Source: Elymus sibiricus (Eukaryota; Streptophyta; Magnoliopsida; Poales; Poaceae). From it: 64,000 nucleotides of DNA. The stretch lies in contig CM077666.1 of assembly GCA_039707655.1 (NCBI GenBank), forward strand, positions 394,215,886-394,279,885, read 5' to 3'. Position 1 is the stretch's first letter. The number at the start of each line of letters is the position of its first letter. The notes under the pieces were generated by a model. The model ran no database searches, was not told the origin of the DNA, and was given only the letters and a program-made list of their open reading frames with translations. Positions 42,601 to 54,937 of this stretch are shown in pieces. The position numbers and the translations under genes are program-made.

Positions 42601-43950
42601 TATTGGAAATATGCCCTATAGGCAATAATATTGTATTATTATATTTACATGTTCATAATTAAGAGTTTATATTTCATGCTATAACTGCTATGATCCTGGA
42701 ATATGTGATTCAGTGGAAAACTCATATGCACGTGTGGAATGATAAACGGTAAACAATAGGTTCCTAGTCTCGCCTCTAAGACTGGCTCAAGTGTTGTTGG
42801 TGATCACGTTTTCTGGATCTTAGGATATCATTAAGTGTAACGATGGTTCTAAAACAACATCAAGGGTATGACGTTAGAAGAACGATCATATTGAATCGAC
42901 CCAAACTTGTCTGTTATACTTTGTGATTATAAAGTCTGAAATCATTTGTTATAACACGGAGTGTTAGCATGTGTTTTAGTTCCTCATACCATGAGAGTGT
43001 CTTGGTCACTTCCTACCAGACGGTGGACTTTGGGGTTGCTCAAACGTCATCTGTAACAAGGTGATCATAACGACAACTTTCAGGCTCACCGGAAAGTTTG
43101 ACAAGTGACCGGATAGCTCGAGACTGGGATTTGCTCCTCTGATGATGGAGAGATAGTCTTAGGGCCCTCTCAATGTGATGGCATCCATCATCGTCTAGCC
43201 AGACACACATGACTTTGTCACGGGATGCCGGAACACAATAACGAGAAAGAAGAACAAAACCGGTAACGAGGATTTCGGTATAGCGAGCATGGTGATGACT
43301 CAGGAGGATACCTATGCATCCCAGGTTTTGTGAAGTATCGTGAAACAAAGGGAACATCACATGATAACCAAAGGTTCACTCGAATATCATTCGTGTGCTC
43401 ACAGGGACCAATATGGACGTCCACGGTCCCGCTGTCGGTCATTGAACGAACGGTTTCGTTCATGTCTGTGAGTTATCGAACCTACAGGGTAACAAGCTTA
43501 GGGCAATCACAATCTGCTGAGTGTTAGTAGGACGGGAGTGATGAGAATATATTTTTGGAATTGTTTCATTAATATTTGGAATAGTTCCGAGAGGATCCGG
43601 AAGTGTTTCGGGGTCACCGGAAGGGTTTCGGTGAATATCGGGTAATACCGGGTATTATCGATAAGTAATATATAGGTGAAAAATGTTTCCGGTGATGTTA
43701 AATTATATATATAATGGTCTGGAAGTATTTAGAACATTTATATATTAATTTAAATATCAACGCGCCTTAAAAGGCCATGAGGTGGAAGGCAACTTGGGCC
43801 ACAAGGGCCCAAGTGGAGGAGGCGCCCCCCCCCCCTTCCTTGTGGGGGGCCGAATCCTACTTGGGGAGGAGTCTCACTCCTCCATCCTATGGATGGCGCC
43901 CCAAGGAGGCTTTCCCTCCTTGGTGGCTGGCTCTCCCTCTGCCTCTAACC

Positions 43951-43958
43951 TATATATA
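43951..43958 (+). promoter_or_regulatory. TATA box of the copia LTR
   Basis: tatatata in ctctaacctatatatacttg, in the middle of the LTR, where BARE1-type elements have their promoter. Confidence 0.6.
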
Positions 43959-44377
43959 CTTGAGGTATTGGCCACAATTGAATATACAAGTTTTGGAGCC
44001 TCCTCTAGTTGATCTAGTTCTAGTTCTAGTTGGTCCTAGTTGACTAATTAGAACTAGCCCTAGCCACCTCTAATCCTCATAATTAGAAGCCCCGTGTGGT
44101 TCTAATCTCCTCCCCCTAATTCTCCGGCCACGATTAGCTCTAGACGGTGAAGCGCTGCCGGATTGTGAATATCGTACGCTTGCAACCAAGTAGAGAGGCC
44201 GTGCTTTCGGTCTTTTGTTCGAGGGATCATTCGAGGGTAGTTCATGGGATCGTCATCGACGTTCAAGGGACTCCAAGTACGATCTACACCGACTCGTCTA
44301 CTTCCACTGCACTCCCAGAGTCGGTAACGATCGTTGATCCAAACTCTATATGCATCTTCATATTGTTCTTGGGTGAT

Positions 44378-45929
44378 TGATACGTCTCCAACGTATCTAT
44401 AATTTTTGATTGTTCCATGCTATTATAGTATCAATCTTGGATGTTTTTATATGCAATTATATATCATTTTTTGGGACTAACCTATTAACCTAGTGCCCAG
44501 CGCTTGTTGCTATTTTCTACTTGTTTTTGGCTTTTCAGAGAATCAGTACCAAACAAAGTCCAAATGCCACAAAACTTTTTGTAGATTTTTTTCTAGACAA
44601 AAGAGGCCCTGGAGACTTGGAGAGGAGGCTAGAAGGTTCACGAAGCCTCGACAAGGCAATAGGGTGCGGCCCCAGGGGGCACGCCCTGATGCCTTGTGGG
44701 GCCCTCGTGGCTCCGTTTGACCTAATTCCACTCCTATAAATTCACAAATATTCGGAAACCATCAGGGAGCCAGAAGAGAAAACCTTTCTACCGCCGCAAG
44801 CCTCTGTTCTTCTACGATCCCATCTAGAGGCCTTTTCTGGTACTCCGCCGGAGGGGGAATCGATCACGGAGGGCTTCTACATCAACCTTCCTGCCCTTCC
44901 GATGATGTGTGAGTAGTTTACCACAGACCTATGGGTCCATAGCTAGTAGCTAGATGGCTTCTTCTCTCTCTTTGATCTTCAATACCATGTTCTCCTTGAT
45001 GTTCTTGGAGTTCTATCCGATGTAATCTTCTTTTGCGGTGTGTTTGTTGGGATCCGATGAATTGTGAGTTTAAGATCAGATTATTCATGAGAAATATTTG
45101 AGTCTTCTCTGAACTATTTTATGCATGATTAAATATAGCTTTGTATTTCTCTCTGATCTATCGATTTGGTTTGGCCAACTAGATTGGTTTATCTTGCAAT
45201 GGGAGAGGTGCTTTGTGATGGGTTCAATCTTGCGGTGCTCAATCCTAGTGATAGAAAGGGACATGACACATATTTGTATTGTTGCCATTAAGGATAAAAA
45301 GATGGGGTTTATTCATATTGCTTGAATTTGCTTCTCTACATCATGTCATCTTGCTTAAGGCGTTACTCTGTTTTTATTAACTTAATACTCTAGATGCATG
45401 CTGGATAGCGGTCGATGAGTGGAGTAATAGTAGTAGATGCAGGCAGGAGTCGGTCTACTTGTCTTGGGTGTGATGCCTATATACATGATCATTGCCATGA
45501 ATCCATCATAATTATTTTCTTTTCTATCAATTGCCCAACAGTAATTTGTTTACCCACCATATGTTTCTGTGTTCGAAAGAGAAGCCTCTAGTGAAAACTA
45601 TGGCCTCCGGGTCTATCTTTATCATATAAAAAACATAAAAATACCTTGCTACAATTTATTTACTTGTATTTAGTTTAGTAATTTACTTTATCAATTTATC
45701 TCTATCAGACTTACTCCTTGCAAGTAACCGCTAAGAGGATTAACAACCCTCTTATTCTTGTTCGGTGCAAGTGTTTGCTTTTGTGTGTGTAGGTGCCGTT
45801 CACTGGATCTTGCTTGGTTCTCCTACTGGATTGATAACCTTGGTTCTTAACTGAGGGAAATACTTATCTCTACTATACTGCATCATCCTCTCCTCTTCGG
45901 GGAAATACCAACGCAGTCTACAAGTAGCA
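44378..45929 (+). repeat. F2: solo LTR of the F1 family
   Basis: A complete 1552-bp LTR, TGATACGTCTCCAACG to CTACAAGTAGCA, with no internal region and a perfect 5-bp target duplication GTGAT (44373-44377 and 45930-45934). This is the expected product of recombination between two LTRs of one insertion. Confidence 0.93.
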
Positions 45930-45978
45930 GTGATCGTAGGGCGAATTTTTGTTTTGTTTTCTACTACGTTTCCCAACA

Positions 45979-46721
45979 CCATCACCATCACCGAAGCAAT
46001 CGACCTCCAAGTTAGCCATACTTGTAATTGTGTAACGCAGCTGGCAACCATTGTAAGACATATTATTAATAAAGCATCTGTCTTGATGTGTTCCATCGCT
46101 ATGTGTGAGTAATTCGGTAAGTCAATGGGTTGAGGCATAACCTTGCAACCCGATGTATTTGTTAGAGGGACCGATGAAATGACTTTGAATAAAGTCATGC
46201 ATGTGTGAAATAAAATCGCATCATAGTTGTCTTTTGTCTCTCTCTCGTTCTTCGACTCTTCATGTACCCAGGATTCCGGAGTACAGTACAAGAGGTGGCT
46301 AGGAGCAGGGAGAATGTGATGCGCTATTCTGAACACCAGTGACAGAAAAGTTAGTACGGTAGTGTAAATCCAATCTCTTGGGATACATGAGGTGTGGTCA
46401 TTAAACATCCAATGATTTTGTCTAATTTATTTTAATTACTGAGGTAAACCCCGCGTGACGGAAAGGGGCTATGGTTGGACAGCTGACTCTTGATGCAGGG
46501 CGCGTTTCGGTCAAGACGTAATTCGGACACATCCCCCACTTCGATACGTTGCAAGCACATCTTACCGGGTGTCTTGCAGAGCAAAAATTAAGATCACAAT
46601 TATCTCGATCACAAATATATGGTTGTAATAATCAAGTCTCATACCCATGCATATTTTTATTATAAGTTTTTCTGCAACAAAGTTGATTACGATCCGGTAT
46701 AAAAACTGGAATTAATACACT
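45979..46721. other. Unassigned sequence between K and F3
   Basis: No gene or known repeat recognised. It begins with a short CCATCA repeat (ccatcaccatcacc). No long open frame with protein-like composition is seen in it; an open frame at 45800-46408 on the minus strand crosses the K LTR boundary and is probably chance. It could be old host DNA or decayed transposon. Confidence 0.4.
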
Positions 46722-47309
46722 TGCTACTTGTAGTCTGTGTTGGTATTTCCCCGAAGAGGGGAGGATGATGCATTACAGTAGAGATAAGTATTTCCCTCAG
46801 TTAAGAACCAAGGTTATTAATCCAGTAGGAGAACCATGCAAAATCCCTTTAGCAGCACCTGCACACACAAAAGCAAACACTTGCACCCAACGCAAATAAG
46901 AGGGTTGTCAATCCTCTTAGCGGTTATTTGCAAGGATTAATTCTGATAGTGATAGATAGATAAAATAAAATACTAAATAAAATAAAATTAAATAAATTGC
47001 AGCAAGGTATTTTTGGTTTTTAATATATGATAAAAGTAGACCCGGGGGGCATAGTTTTCACTAGAGGCTTCTCTCTCGAACAAATAGCATACGGTGGGTA
47101 AACAAATTACTGTTGGGCAATTGATAGAAAAGCAAATAATTATGACGGATTCATGGCAATGATCATGTATATAGGCATCATGTCCGAGACAAGTAGACCG
47201 ACTCCTGCCTGCATCTACTACTATTACTCCACCCATCGACCGCTATCCAGCATGCATCTAGGGTATTAAGTTAATGAAAACAGAGTAACGCCTTAAGCAA
47301 GATGACACG

Positions 47310-50300
47310 TGTAACACCCCATGTAATTAAGCTACAGTGATCACCTTTTGATAATGCCAAGTCACCATGCTTAATAGTGCTTGATCATCATTTGCATCAT
47401 ATCTCATTTCAAATTCCAATTCAAATTGAAATTCAAATTTAAAGTGAAAATAAAAGTTGATCCAACTTGGAAACTAAAATGTTCCTTAAATAGCAAATAA
47501 TCCATAACTAATTATGTTAAGAAAAACAACATCACCTAAATTACCTAGATGACTCTAACATCATCAAAACAGTACCAAACAGCAATATTTAATCCCATTT
47601 TATATTATAAAAATTGCAAATGAAATCATATTATCTCCTAACCAATTTCTGGTAGTGGTTAATATTGCACTGTAATTATTGAGCCAAGTCACTTATTTTA
47701 CAAAACTTAAATTATGGCTAAACTATTTGCAAAACAGAAACAAAAATAGAAAACAGCAAAAGAAAAGGGAAAATAGAAAAGGGCCAGCTCTAACTGGGCC
47801 TAAGTCAAGACAAAAAACGGCCCAGCCCACTCCCAGCGTCGTCTTCCTACTGCTCACCCGCGCCCGCCCGCGCGCACCCGCGCCTGTCGCCGGCTTGCCG
47901 TTCCCGCCGCGTCCACTCGCCCCCGCGTCGCTACAGGGCGGCGGGGTGGATAAGACCACCATCGCGGCAACCCTAGCCGCCCCCCAGATCTTTTCCTCTC
48001 TCTCTTTCTCATTCGCTCTCTCTCTCCCGCACCTGGGAGCTCCCTCCGCCGTCGCCGTCGATCTCGCGGTCCCCGTCATCTCCTCGCCTCGTCACCATGC
48101 CAGGTCGATCCGCCGTCCTCGACTACACCGTCTCCGACCACGAACGTGGGCAGGGAGCCACCGCATCGAGCATGGCGTCCTCTTCTTCCTCTTCGGTCGC
48201 CGTTGCTGTCGCCATTGATTCGCCGCCGTCACGCCTCCCCGGGCCCACTTTTGCACCTCTGCAGAACCGCGGTGAGCAGCCGCGTCGAACCCCTCTCTCC
48301 CCTGCTTTTCCTCGAGCCCATAGCTGCCGCATTTGAGACGGCCGAACCCAACGCCGCTGACGAGCTCGCCGTCGTGGCCACCATCACCGCAGCTCGCCCC
48401 CGAGCTTGTAGTCGAGCTCTTGGAGCTCGTAGCATCCCAACGCGCCCAACCCCACCGCTTGCCGTCCCCTACATCGCCGGATCCACCATCGCCCGATTCC
48501 GGCGTCCACCAAGCAGCTTGCTGTCGTCGATATAGGTCACCCCAGCCGGTGCCACCGCCACCGTTCGACGCGCCGTCGACGGCACGTTCGAACGCGCCCT
48601 TCCCCGCTCGATTTGACGCTCTGCGGACGAAACCCGAGCTCCTCCCGTGCACGCCGCCGCAAAAATTGGTCGCCGGAGTAACTCCGGCGACGGCGCTGAC
48701 GACGCCGACATGGCCGCGCCCTGTGCCGCTGACCGCTGGGCCCTGCGGGCCCCAGTTGATTGGGTTGACCCAGTCAACTGCTGACTGGGCACCAGTGGGT
48801 CGCTGACATGCGGGCCCTGCCTAAATTAAAACGTTTTTAAAATAAATAAAATGTTAATTAAAACATTAATTAATCTGTTAGTTAATTAGTTAACTTAATC
48901 AGTCACTGACAGTGGGTCCCACTGGCTAGTTAGTTAAATTAGTTAGTTTAACCTACTGTTTAGTTAGTCTAGTCTATGACAGATGGGCCCCACCTGTCAG
49001 GTTGACCAGTCAACCGGCTGGGTTGACTGCTGACGTCATCACGATGTTCTGCTGACGTCACCTAATACTGTTTCGGATAATTCGAATTAAATAATTTCAG
49101 AAATTCCAGAAAATGATTAAAACTTTGAAAAATCATACAAATTAAACCGTAACTCGGATGAAAATAATTTATATATGAAAAATGATCAGAAAAATATGAA
49201 GAATCCAAATATGTGGTCAAAATTCTTAACCATCACTCCTGTCTAGATGAACATGGAACTTTTTGCCCGTATTCGATAGATGAATAGTGCATAACCTTGA
49301 TAAAATAAATCCAAATAAATTCCTAATTCCTCTAAAATATTTAAATAGGCAATATATCCCCTCTGCATATCATCTAGGCATGTCATGCATCGCTGTTGCA
49401 TTGTTGCTGTGAATTTATTGTTTCTTCCCCCTCCTTCTCTCCCGATAGACGTCGAGACCGCCGCCGACGCAGCTGAGTACGACTACGCTCTAGACGAGCA
49501 GCCTTCAGACGACCAGCCCCTTTCAGCAGAGCTTCCAGGCAAGCAAAACCCCCTTGATCATCCAGATATCGCCCACTCCTTGTCACTTATGCTTGCATTA
49601 GAATTGCTTCTATTGTTATTCCGATAGCTCCTATTCTGATGCATAGCCTGATTTTGTCGCCTGCTGTTTATACCTACCTGTTGTCCCATAATGCTTAGTT
49701 AGCTATGTTATTGATTCATCTGTGGCCCCTCATCCTTGTCCTTTTGCCATGCTTGATATCAGGCCGTGATCACTCCGGGTGATGATCACAGAAATGTTTA
49801 CATATTGCAATACTTAAACTGTTAAAGTCGGGCTGGCCCCAAGGGTGCCCGCGAGAGAATACTATTAAAGATGGGTCGGCTCCACGAGCACCCGCGCATC
49901 ATGTGTTACCAAGTCGGAGTGACAGGAACCATGTTCGTCTCTGTGAGTTACTAAATACGCCTAACGGATTTGGGTATTTGATCTGAGTGGGTCGTTGGCC
50001 CTATACGCACTACCACCACGTGGGATAATGGTTATGGGACCCTCTATGTCATATGTATCAGCCGAAAGCTCTTCAGATGTCACAGCTCAGAGATGCGGGC
50101 TGATCGTTGGGGTGGGCTGGTTACGTCACTGGTGTATTCAGTGTCGCGCCTGGGCCCCGACCAGCCACGTAACATGCAGGAGTGCAAAGGGCGATTGCCC
50201 AAGACCCCTTCGCACTTAGGATTTAGACCGGTGTGCTGACCTCTCTGCTGAGCCTAGGTAGGACTACGTCATGTTGATCACCCGAGGTCGGGCATTACCC

Positions 50301-51156
50301 AGCAAGTGTGTCCGGCCAGATATGATCGAGCGTGTTGGGTAACAGTAGTGCACCCCTGCAGGGAAGTTATCTATTCGAATAGTCGTGTCCACGGTAACAG
50401 GACGCTCGGAGTTGTATCTTGATCCGCTACAACTACAAATGGATATTGTTACAATAATAAACTATTACTACTGCTCTCGGGATCACTTTCTCGCAGGGTA
50501 GACGAGGAAGGATCTCAGGGCATTACTAAAATATAACTGCTACTATGTGTTACTATACTCTACTCTCTTCTGATGCTGCAAGATTGCTTCAAGATGCTAG
50601 TCCTCGATAGGCTAGGTCTCTCCCCCTCTGTTCCAGCATTCTACAATTTAGTCCAAAGATATAGCCCCATTCCTTTGATACCGATGCATAATTAGTATAG
50701 ATCTGATGTCAGTCTTGCAAGTACTTTGGATGAGTACTCACGGTTGCTTTGCTACTTCTTTTTCCCCATACCCGGTTGCTGTGATCAGACGATGGAGCCC
50801 TGGAGCAGGAGATCCCCGGAGGCCACTACTACTTCGTTGAGCCCACCGACCAGGAGTAGTTTGGAGGCCCTAGGCAGGAGGCCTTCGCCTTTTCGATCAG
50901 TGTCGCTGTTTGTGCTAGCCTTCTTAAGGCAACTTGTTTAACTTTGTGTCTGTACTCAGATACTATTGTTTCCGCTGATGGTTGTATGACTCGAGCTTAT
51001 GTATTCGAGCCCTCAAGGCCCCTGGCTTGTAATATAAAGCTTGTATGACTTTTATTTGTGTTTAGAGTTGTGTTGTGATATCTTCCCATGAGTCTCTGAT
51101 CTCGATCGTGTGCATTTGCGTGTTTGACTAGTACACGGTCGAGCAGGGGCGTCACA
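47310..51156 (+). mobile_element. L: 3.85-kb TG...CA unit, probably a very long solo LTR
   Basis: It runs from TGTAACACCCCATGTAATT to GGGGCGTCACA and is flanked by ACACG (47305-47309) and ACATG (51157-51161), a target duplication with one change. Ends with an imperfect inverted TGT(A)AC.../...GTCACA match suit an LTR. No gag or pol is inside and no internal LTR pair is seen, so a solo LTR of a large gypsy element is the simplest reading. It holds a GC-rich block (47850-48760) and a spliced ORF (separate entry). Confidence 0.7.
48097..50859 (+). CDS. Putative three-exon ORF inside L
   Basis: Exons 48097-48271, 49449-49538 and 50789-50859 join into 111 codons plus a stop. Intron 1 (1177 bp) is GT-AG (CGCG|GTGAGC; a pyrimidine tract then CGATAG|AC). 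Intron 2 (1250 bp) has a GC donor (CCAG|GCAAGC) and an AG acceptor (GATCAG|AC). Both are phase 1, and each junction makes a GAC Asp codon. Exon 1 is MPGRSAVLDYTVSDHERGQG with Ser/Ala-rich sequence; exon 2 is acidic (VETAADAAEYDYALDEQPSD); exon 3 reads LEQEIPGGHYYFVEPTDQE then TAG. Exons 2 and 3 look constrained. I know no domain. If L is a solo LTR, this would be an LTR-encoded spliced product. The link of exon 1 to exon 2 is less sure than that of exon 2 to exon 3. Confidence 0.45.
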
Positions 51157-52142
51157 ACATGATGTAGACAAAGTAAACTCAAGCAATATGATTAAACCCC
51201 ATCTTTTTATCCTTAATGGCAACAATACAAATACGTGTCATGTCCCTTTCTGTCACTGGGATTGAGCACCGCAAGATTGAACCCATCACAAAGCACCTCT
51301 CCCATTGCAAGATAAACCAATCTAGTTGGCCAAACCAAATCGATAGATTGGAGAGAAATACAAAGCTATAACAATCATGCATAAAAGAGTTCAGAGAAGA
51401 CTCAAATATTTCTCATGAATAATCTGATCATAAACTCACAATTCATCGGATCCCAACAAACACACCGCAAAAGAAGATTACATCGGATAGAACTCCAAGA
51501 ACATCGAGGAGAACATGGTATTGAAGATCAAAGAGAGAGAAGAAGCCATCTAGATACTAGCTATGGACCCATAGGTCTGTGGTAAACTACTCACACATCA
51601 TCGGAAGGGCAGCAAGGTTGATGTAGAAGCCCTCCGTGATCGATTCCCCCTCTGGCAGAGCACCGGAAAAGGCCTCCGGATGGGATCGCGGAAGAACAGA
51701 GGCTTGCGGCGGCGGAAAGGTTTTTTCTTCTGTCCCTCTGGTATATTGGGAATATTTGGGAATTTATAGCATTGGAATTAGGTCAAAAGGAGCCACGAGG
51801 GGCCCACAAGCCTGTAGGGTGCGGCCACCCCCCTGGGGCGCGCCCTGCAGGGTTGTCGCCTCCTCGTGACTTGTCTGGTCTTCTCCCGAAGCATTGTGGG
51901 TCTCTTCTAGTCCAGAAAAAATTAATCCAAAGTTTTTTTTTCTCGTTTGGACACTTTTTGATAATGATTTGCTGAAAAGACAAAAACAAGCAAAAAAACA
52001 GCAACTGGCACTGGGCACTGAGTTAATAGGTTAGTCCCAAAAAATGATATATGATTGCATAAAGTTGCATATAAAACATCCAAGATTGATAATATAATAT
52101 CATGGAACAATCAAAAATTATAGAAATGTTGGATACGTATCA

Positions 52143-54937
52143 AGCATCCCCAAGCTTAATTCATGCTCGTTCTCGAGTAGGTAAAAGATAAAAATAGAAT
52201 TTTTGATGTGGAATGCTACCTAACATGTTTCATCATGTAATCTCTTCTACGGTATGAATAATAAGATCCGAGTGATTCAAAGCAATTTGATATAAAGACA
52301 TCAATACTCAGGCATACTAACAAACAATCATGCCTTTCAAAATAACGATGCTAAAGAAAGTTATCCCTACAAAATCATATAATCATGTCATGCTCCATCT
52401 TCTTAACACAAAGTATTTATCATGCACTATCCCGATGACAAGCCGAGCAATTGGTTCATACTTTTTAATGCGCTTCACCTTTTTCAACCCCCACGCAATA
52501 CATGAGCGCATGCCATGGATATAGCACTGTGGGTGGAATAGAATGTGATGATAGAGATAAATAAGGGGAAGTCAAAAATAAGAAGATAGTCTCACATCAA
52601 CGCGGCTAATCAATGGGCTATGGAGATGCCCATCGATTGATGTCAATGCGAGGAGTAGGGATTGCCATGCAACGGATGCACTAAGAGCTATAAGTGTATG
52701 AAAGCTCAAGAATGAAAACTAAGTGGGTGTGCATCCAACTTGCTTGCTCACGAAGACCTCGGGCATTTGAGGAAGCCCATCATCGGAATATACAAGCCAA
52801 GTTCTATAATGAAAAATTCCCACTAGTATATGAAAGTGACAACATAGGAGACTCTCTAAATGAAAAACATGGTGCTACTTTGAAGCACAAGTATGGAAAA
52901 GGATAGTAACATTGCCCCTTCTCTCTTTTTCTCTCTTTTTTTTGGGCTCTTCTTTTTTTGGCCTCTTTTTTTTCCTCACTGGGACAATGCTCTAGTAATG
53001 ATGATCACCATACTTCTATTTACTTACAACTCAAAAGAAAATTACAACTCAAAACTAGAACAAAATATAACTCTATATGAATGCCTCTGACAGTGTACTA
53101 GGATGTGCAATGATCTAGCGAAACGTGTATAAAAAATGATGAACAGTGGCTGAGCCACAAATACTATGTCAGCTATATGATCATGCAAAGCAATATGACA
53201 ATGATGATGTGTGCCATAAAAAAAAGAACGGTGGAAGTTGCATGGCAATATATCTCGGAATGGCTATGGAAATGCCATAATAGGTAGGTATGGTGGCTAT
53301 TTTGAGGAAGATATAAGGAGGCTTATGTGTGATAGAGCGTATCATATCACGGGGTTTGGATGCACCGGCGAAGTTTGCACCAACTCTCAGTGTGAGAAAG
53401 GGCAATGCACGGAACCGAAGAGGCTAGCAAATTGCGGAAAGGTGAGAGTGCGTATAATCCATGGACTCACATTAGTCATAAAGAACTCACATACTTATTG
53501 CAAAAGTTTATTAGTCCTCAAAGCAAAGTACTACTGCGCATGCCCCTAGGGGGGTAGATTGGTAGGAAAAGACCATCGCTCATCCCCGACCGCCACTCAT
53601 AAGGTAGACAATCAATAATAAATCATGCTCCAACTTCTTACATAACGACAGATCATACGTGCATGCTTCGGGAATCACAAACCTTAACACAATTATTCTT
53701 ACTAAACCACAATTATCTACTAGTACCTCCCCCATATTACCATCTTAGTATCGCAAAACTATTGCAAGGAATCAAACTTATCATATTCAGTGATCTACAT
53801 GAAAGTTTTTATTATATCCCTCTTGAATACCTATCATATTGGGACCAAATTCATAACCCGTGCATGTTTATTAGACTCTTAAAAAGATATAAGTGAAGCA
53901 TGAGAGTGCAACTATTTCTTTAAAATAAAACCACCGCCGTGCTCTAAAAGATATAAGTGAAGCACTAGAGCAACTGCCTAACTCAAAAGATATAAGTGAA
54001 GCACATAGAGTATTCTAACAAATCACGAATAATGTGTGTCCCTCTCAAAAAGGTGTGTTCAGCAAAGATGAGTGTGAAAAACTAACAAGCAAACAAAATC
54101 AAGCAAACTATAGCACAAGACGCTCCCAGCAAAACACATATCATGTGATGAATAAAAATATAGCTCTAAGTGAGTTACCGATAGATTGTAGACGAAAGAG
54201 GGGATGCCATCCGGGGCATCCCCAAGCTTAGACGCTTGAGTCTTCCTTGAATATTACCTTGGGGTGCCTTGGGCATCCCCAAGCTTAGGCTCTTGTCACT
54301 CCTTATTCCTTTATCCATCGTAGTCTCACCCAAAACTTGAAAACTTCAGCACACAAAACTCAACAGAAACCTCGTGAGATCCATTAGTATAACAAATAAA
54401 TCTTAAACTCTAAGTACTGTAGTAAATTGATTCATATTTAATATTGGCATAATGCTACTGTACTCCAACTTCTCCATGACTCATACCCCCCGATACGATC
54501 CATAGATACATCAAAATAAGCAAACTATGCAACAAAAACAGAATCTGTCTAAAACAGAACAGTCTGTAAAGATCTGAATTATGGTCATACTTATGTAACT
54601 CCAAAAATTCTGAAAAATGAGGAAAACGTGGGCAATTCATACAGAAATACTGTGTAAAAATTCAGACTTGTTTAACGCTCCAGAGAAAATTGGAAATCCC
54701 AGCACTGGACGCAAAAGTTTCTGTTTTCCAACAACATCAATCATACTATCTCCCAAAATCATCCCAAAGGCATTACTTGGCAAAAACACTAATTAAAACA
54801 TAAAAACACAATCATAACAGAGGCTATAATCATTTAATCACACACAAACAGAAACTAAAAAAAATTGTTTTATTCATTGGGTTGCCTCCCAACAAGCGCT
54901 ATTGTTTTATGCCCCTAGCTAGGCATAATGCATAGTT
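52143..54937. other. F3 non-coding 3' internal region
   Basis: No gene seen. It begins next to the LTR with agcatccccaagcttaattc (minus-strand polypurine-type end GCTTGGGGATGCT). It contains ataagtgaagca repeats at 53880-54010 and aagcttag words at 54224-54290, and is homologous, inverted, to 33110-35658 of F1. The part 52143-53130 is almost identical to 58807-59795. Confidence 0.7.

Larger units (their letters stand above)
42601..45978 (+). repeat. Element K 3' LTR (BARE1/Angela type), split by F2
   Basis: It starts tattggaaatatgccctata (first two bases TA instead of TG) and ends tacgtttcccaaca. LTR proper is 42601-44377 plus 45935-45978 after removing F2 and one target copy. The start is the hallmark of the BARE1/WIS/Angela group of Triticeae. 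Confidence 0.9.
46722..52142 (-). repeat. F3 LTR 1, split by L
   Basis: LTR proper is 46722-47304 plus 51157-52142. It starts TGCTACTTGTAGTC and ends GGATACGTATCA on the plus strand. The unsplit sequence is seen at 57825-57845, where gcaagatgacatgatgtag is continuous. Confidence 0.9.

Noticed and set aside
45800..46408. A 202-codon minus-strand frame across the K LTR end
   Set aside because: It starts outside and ends inside the F2 and K LTRs, so it crosses insertion boundaries; no motif.
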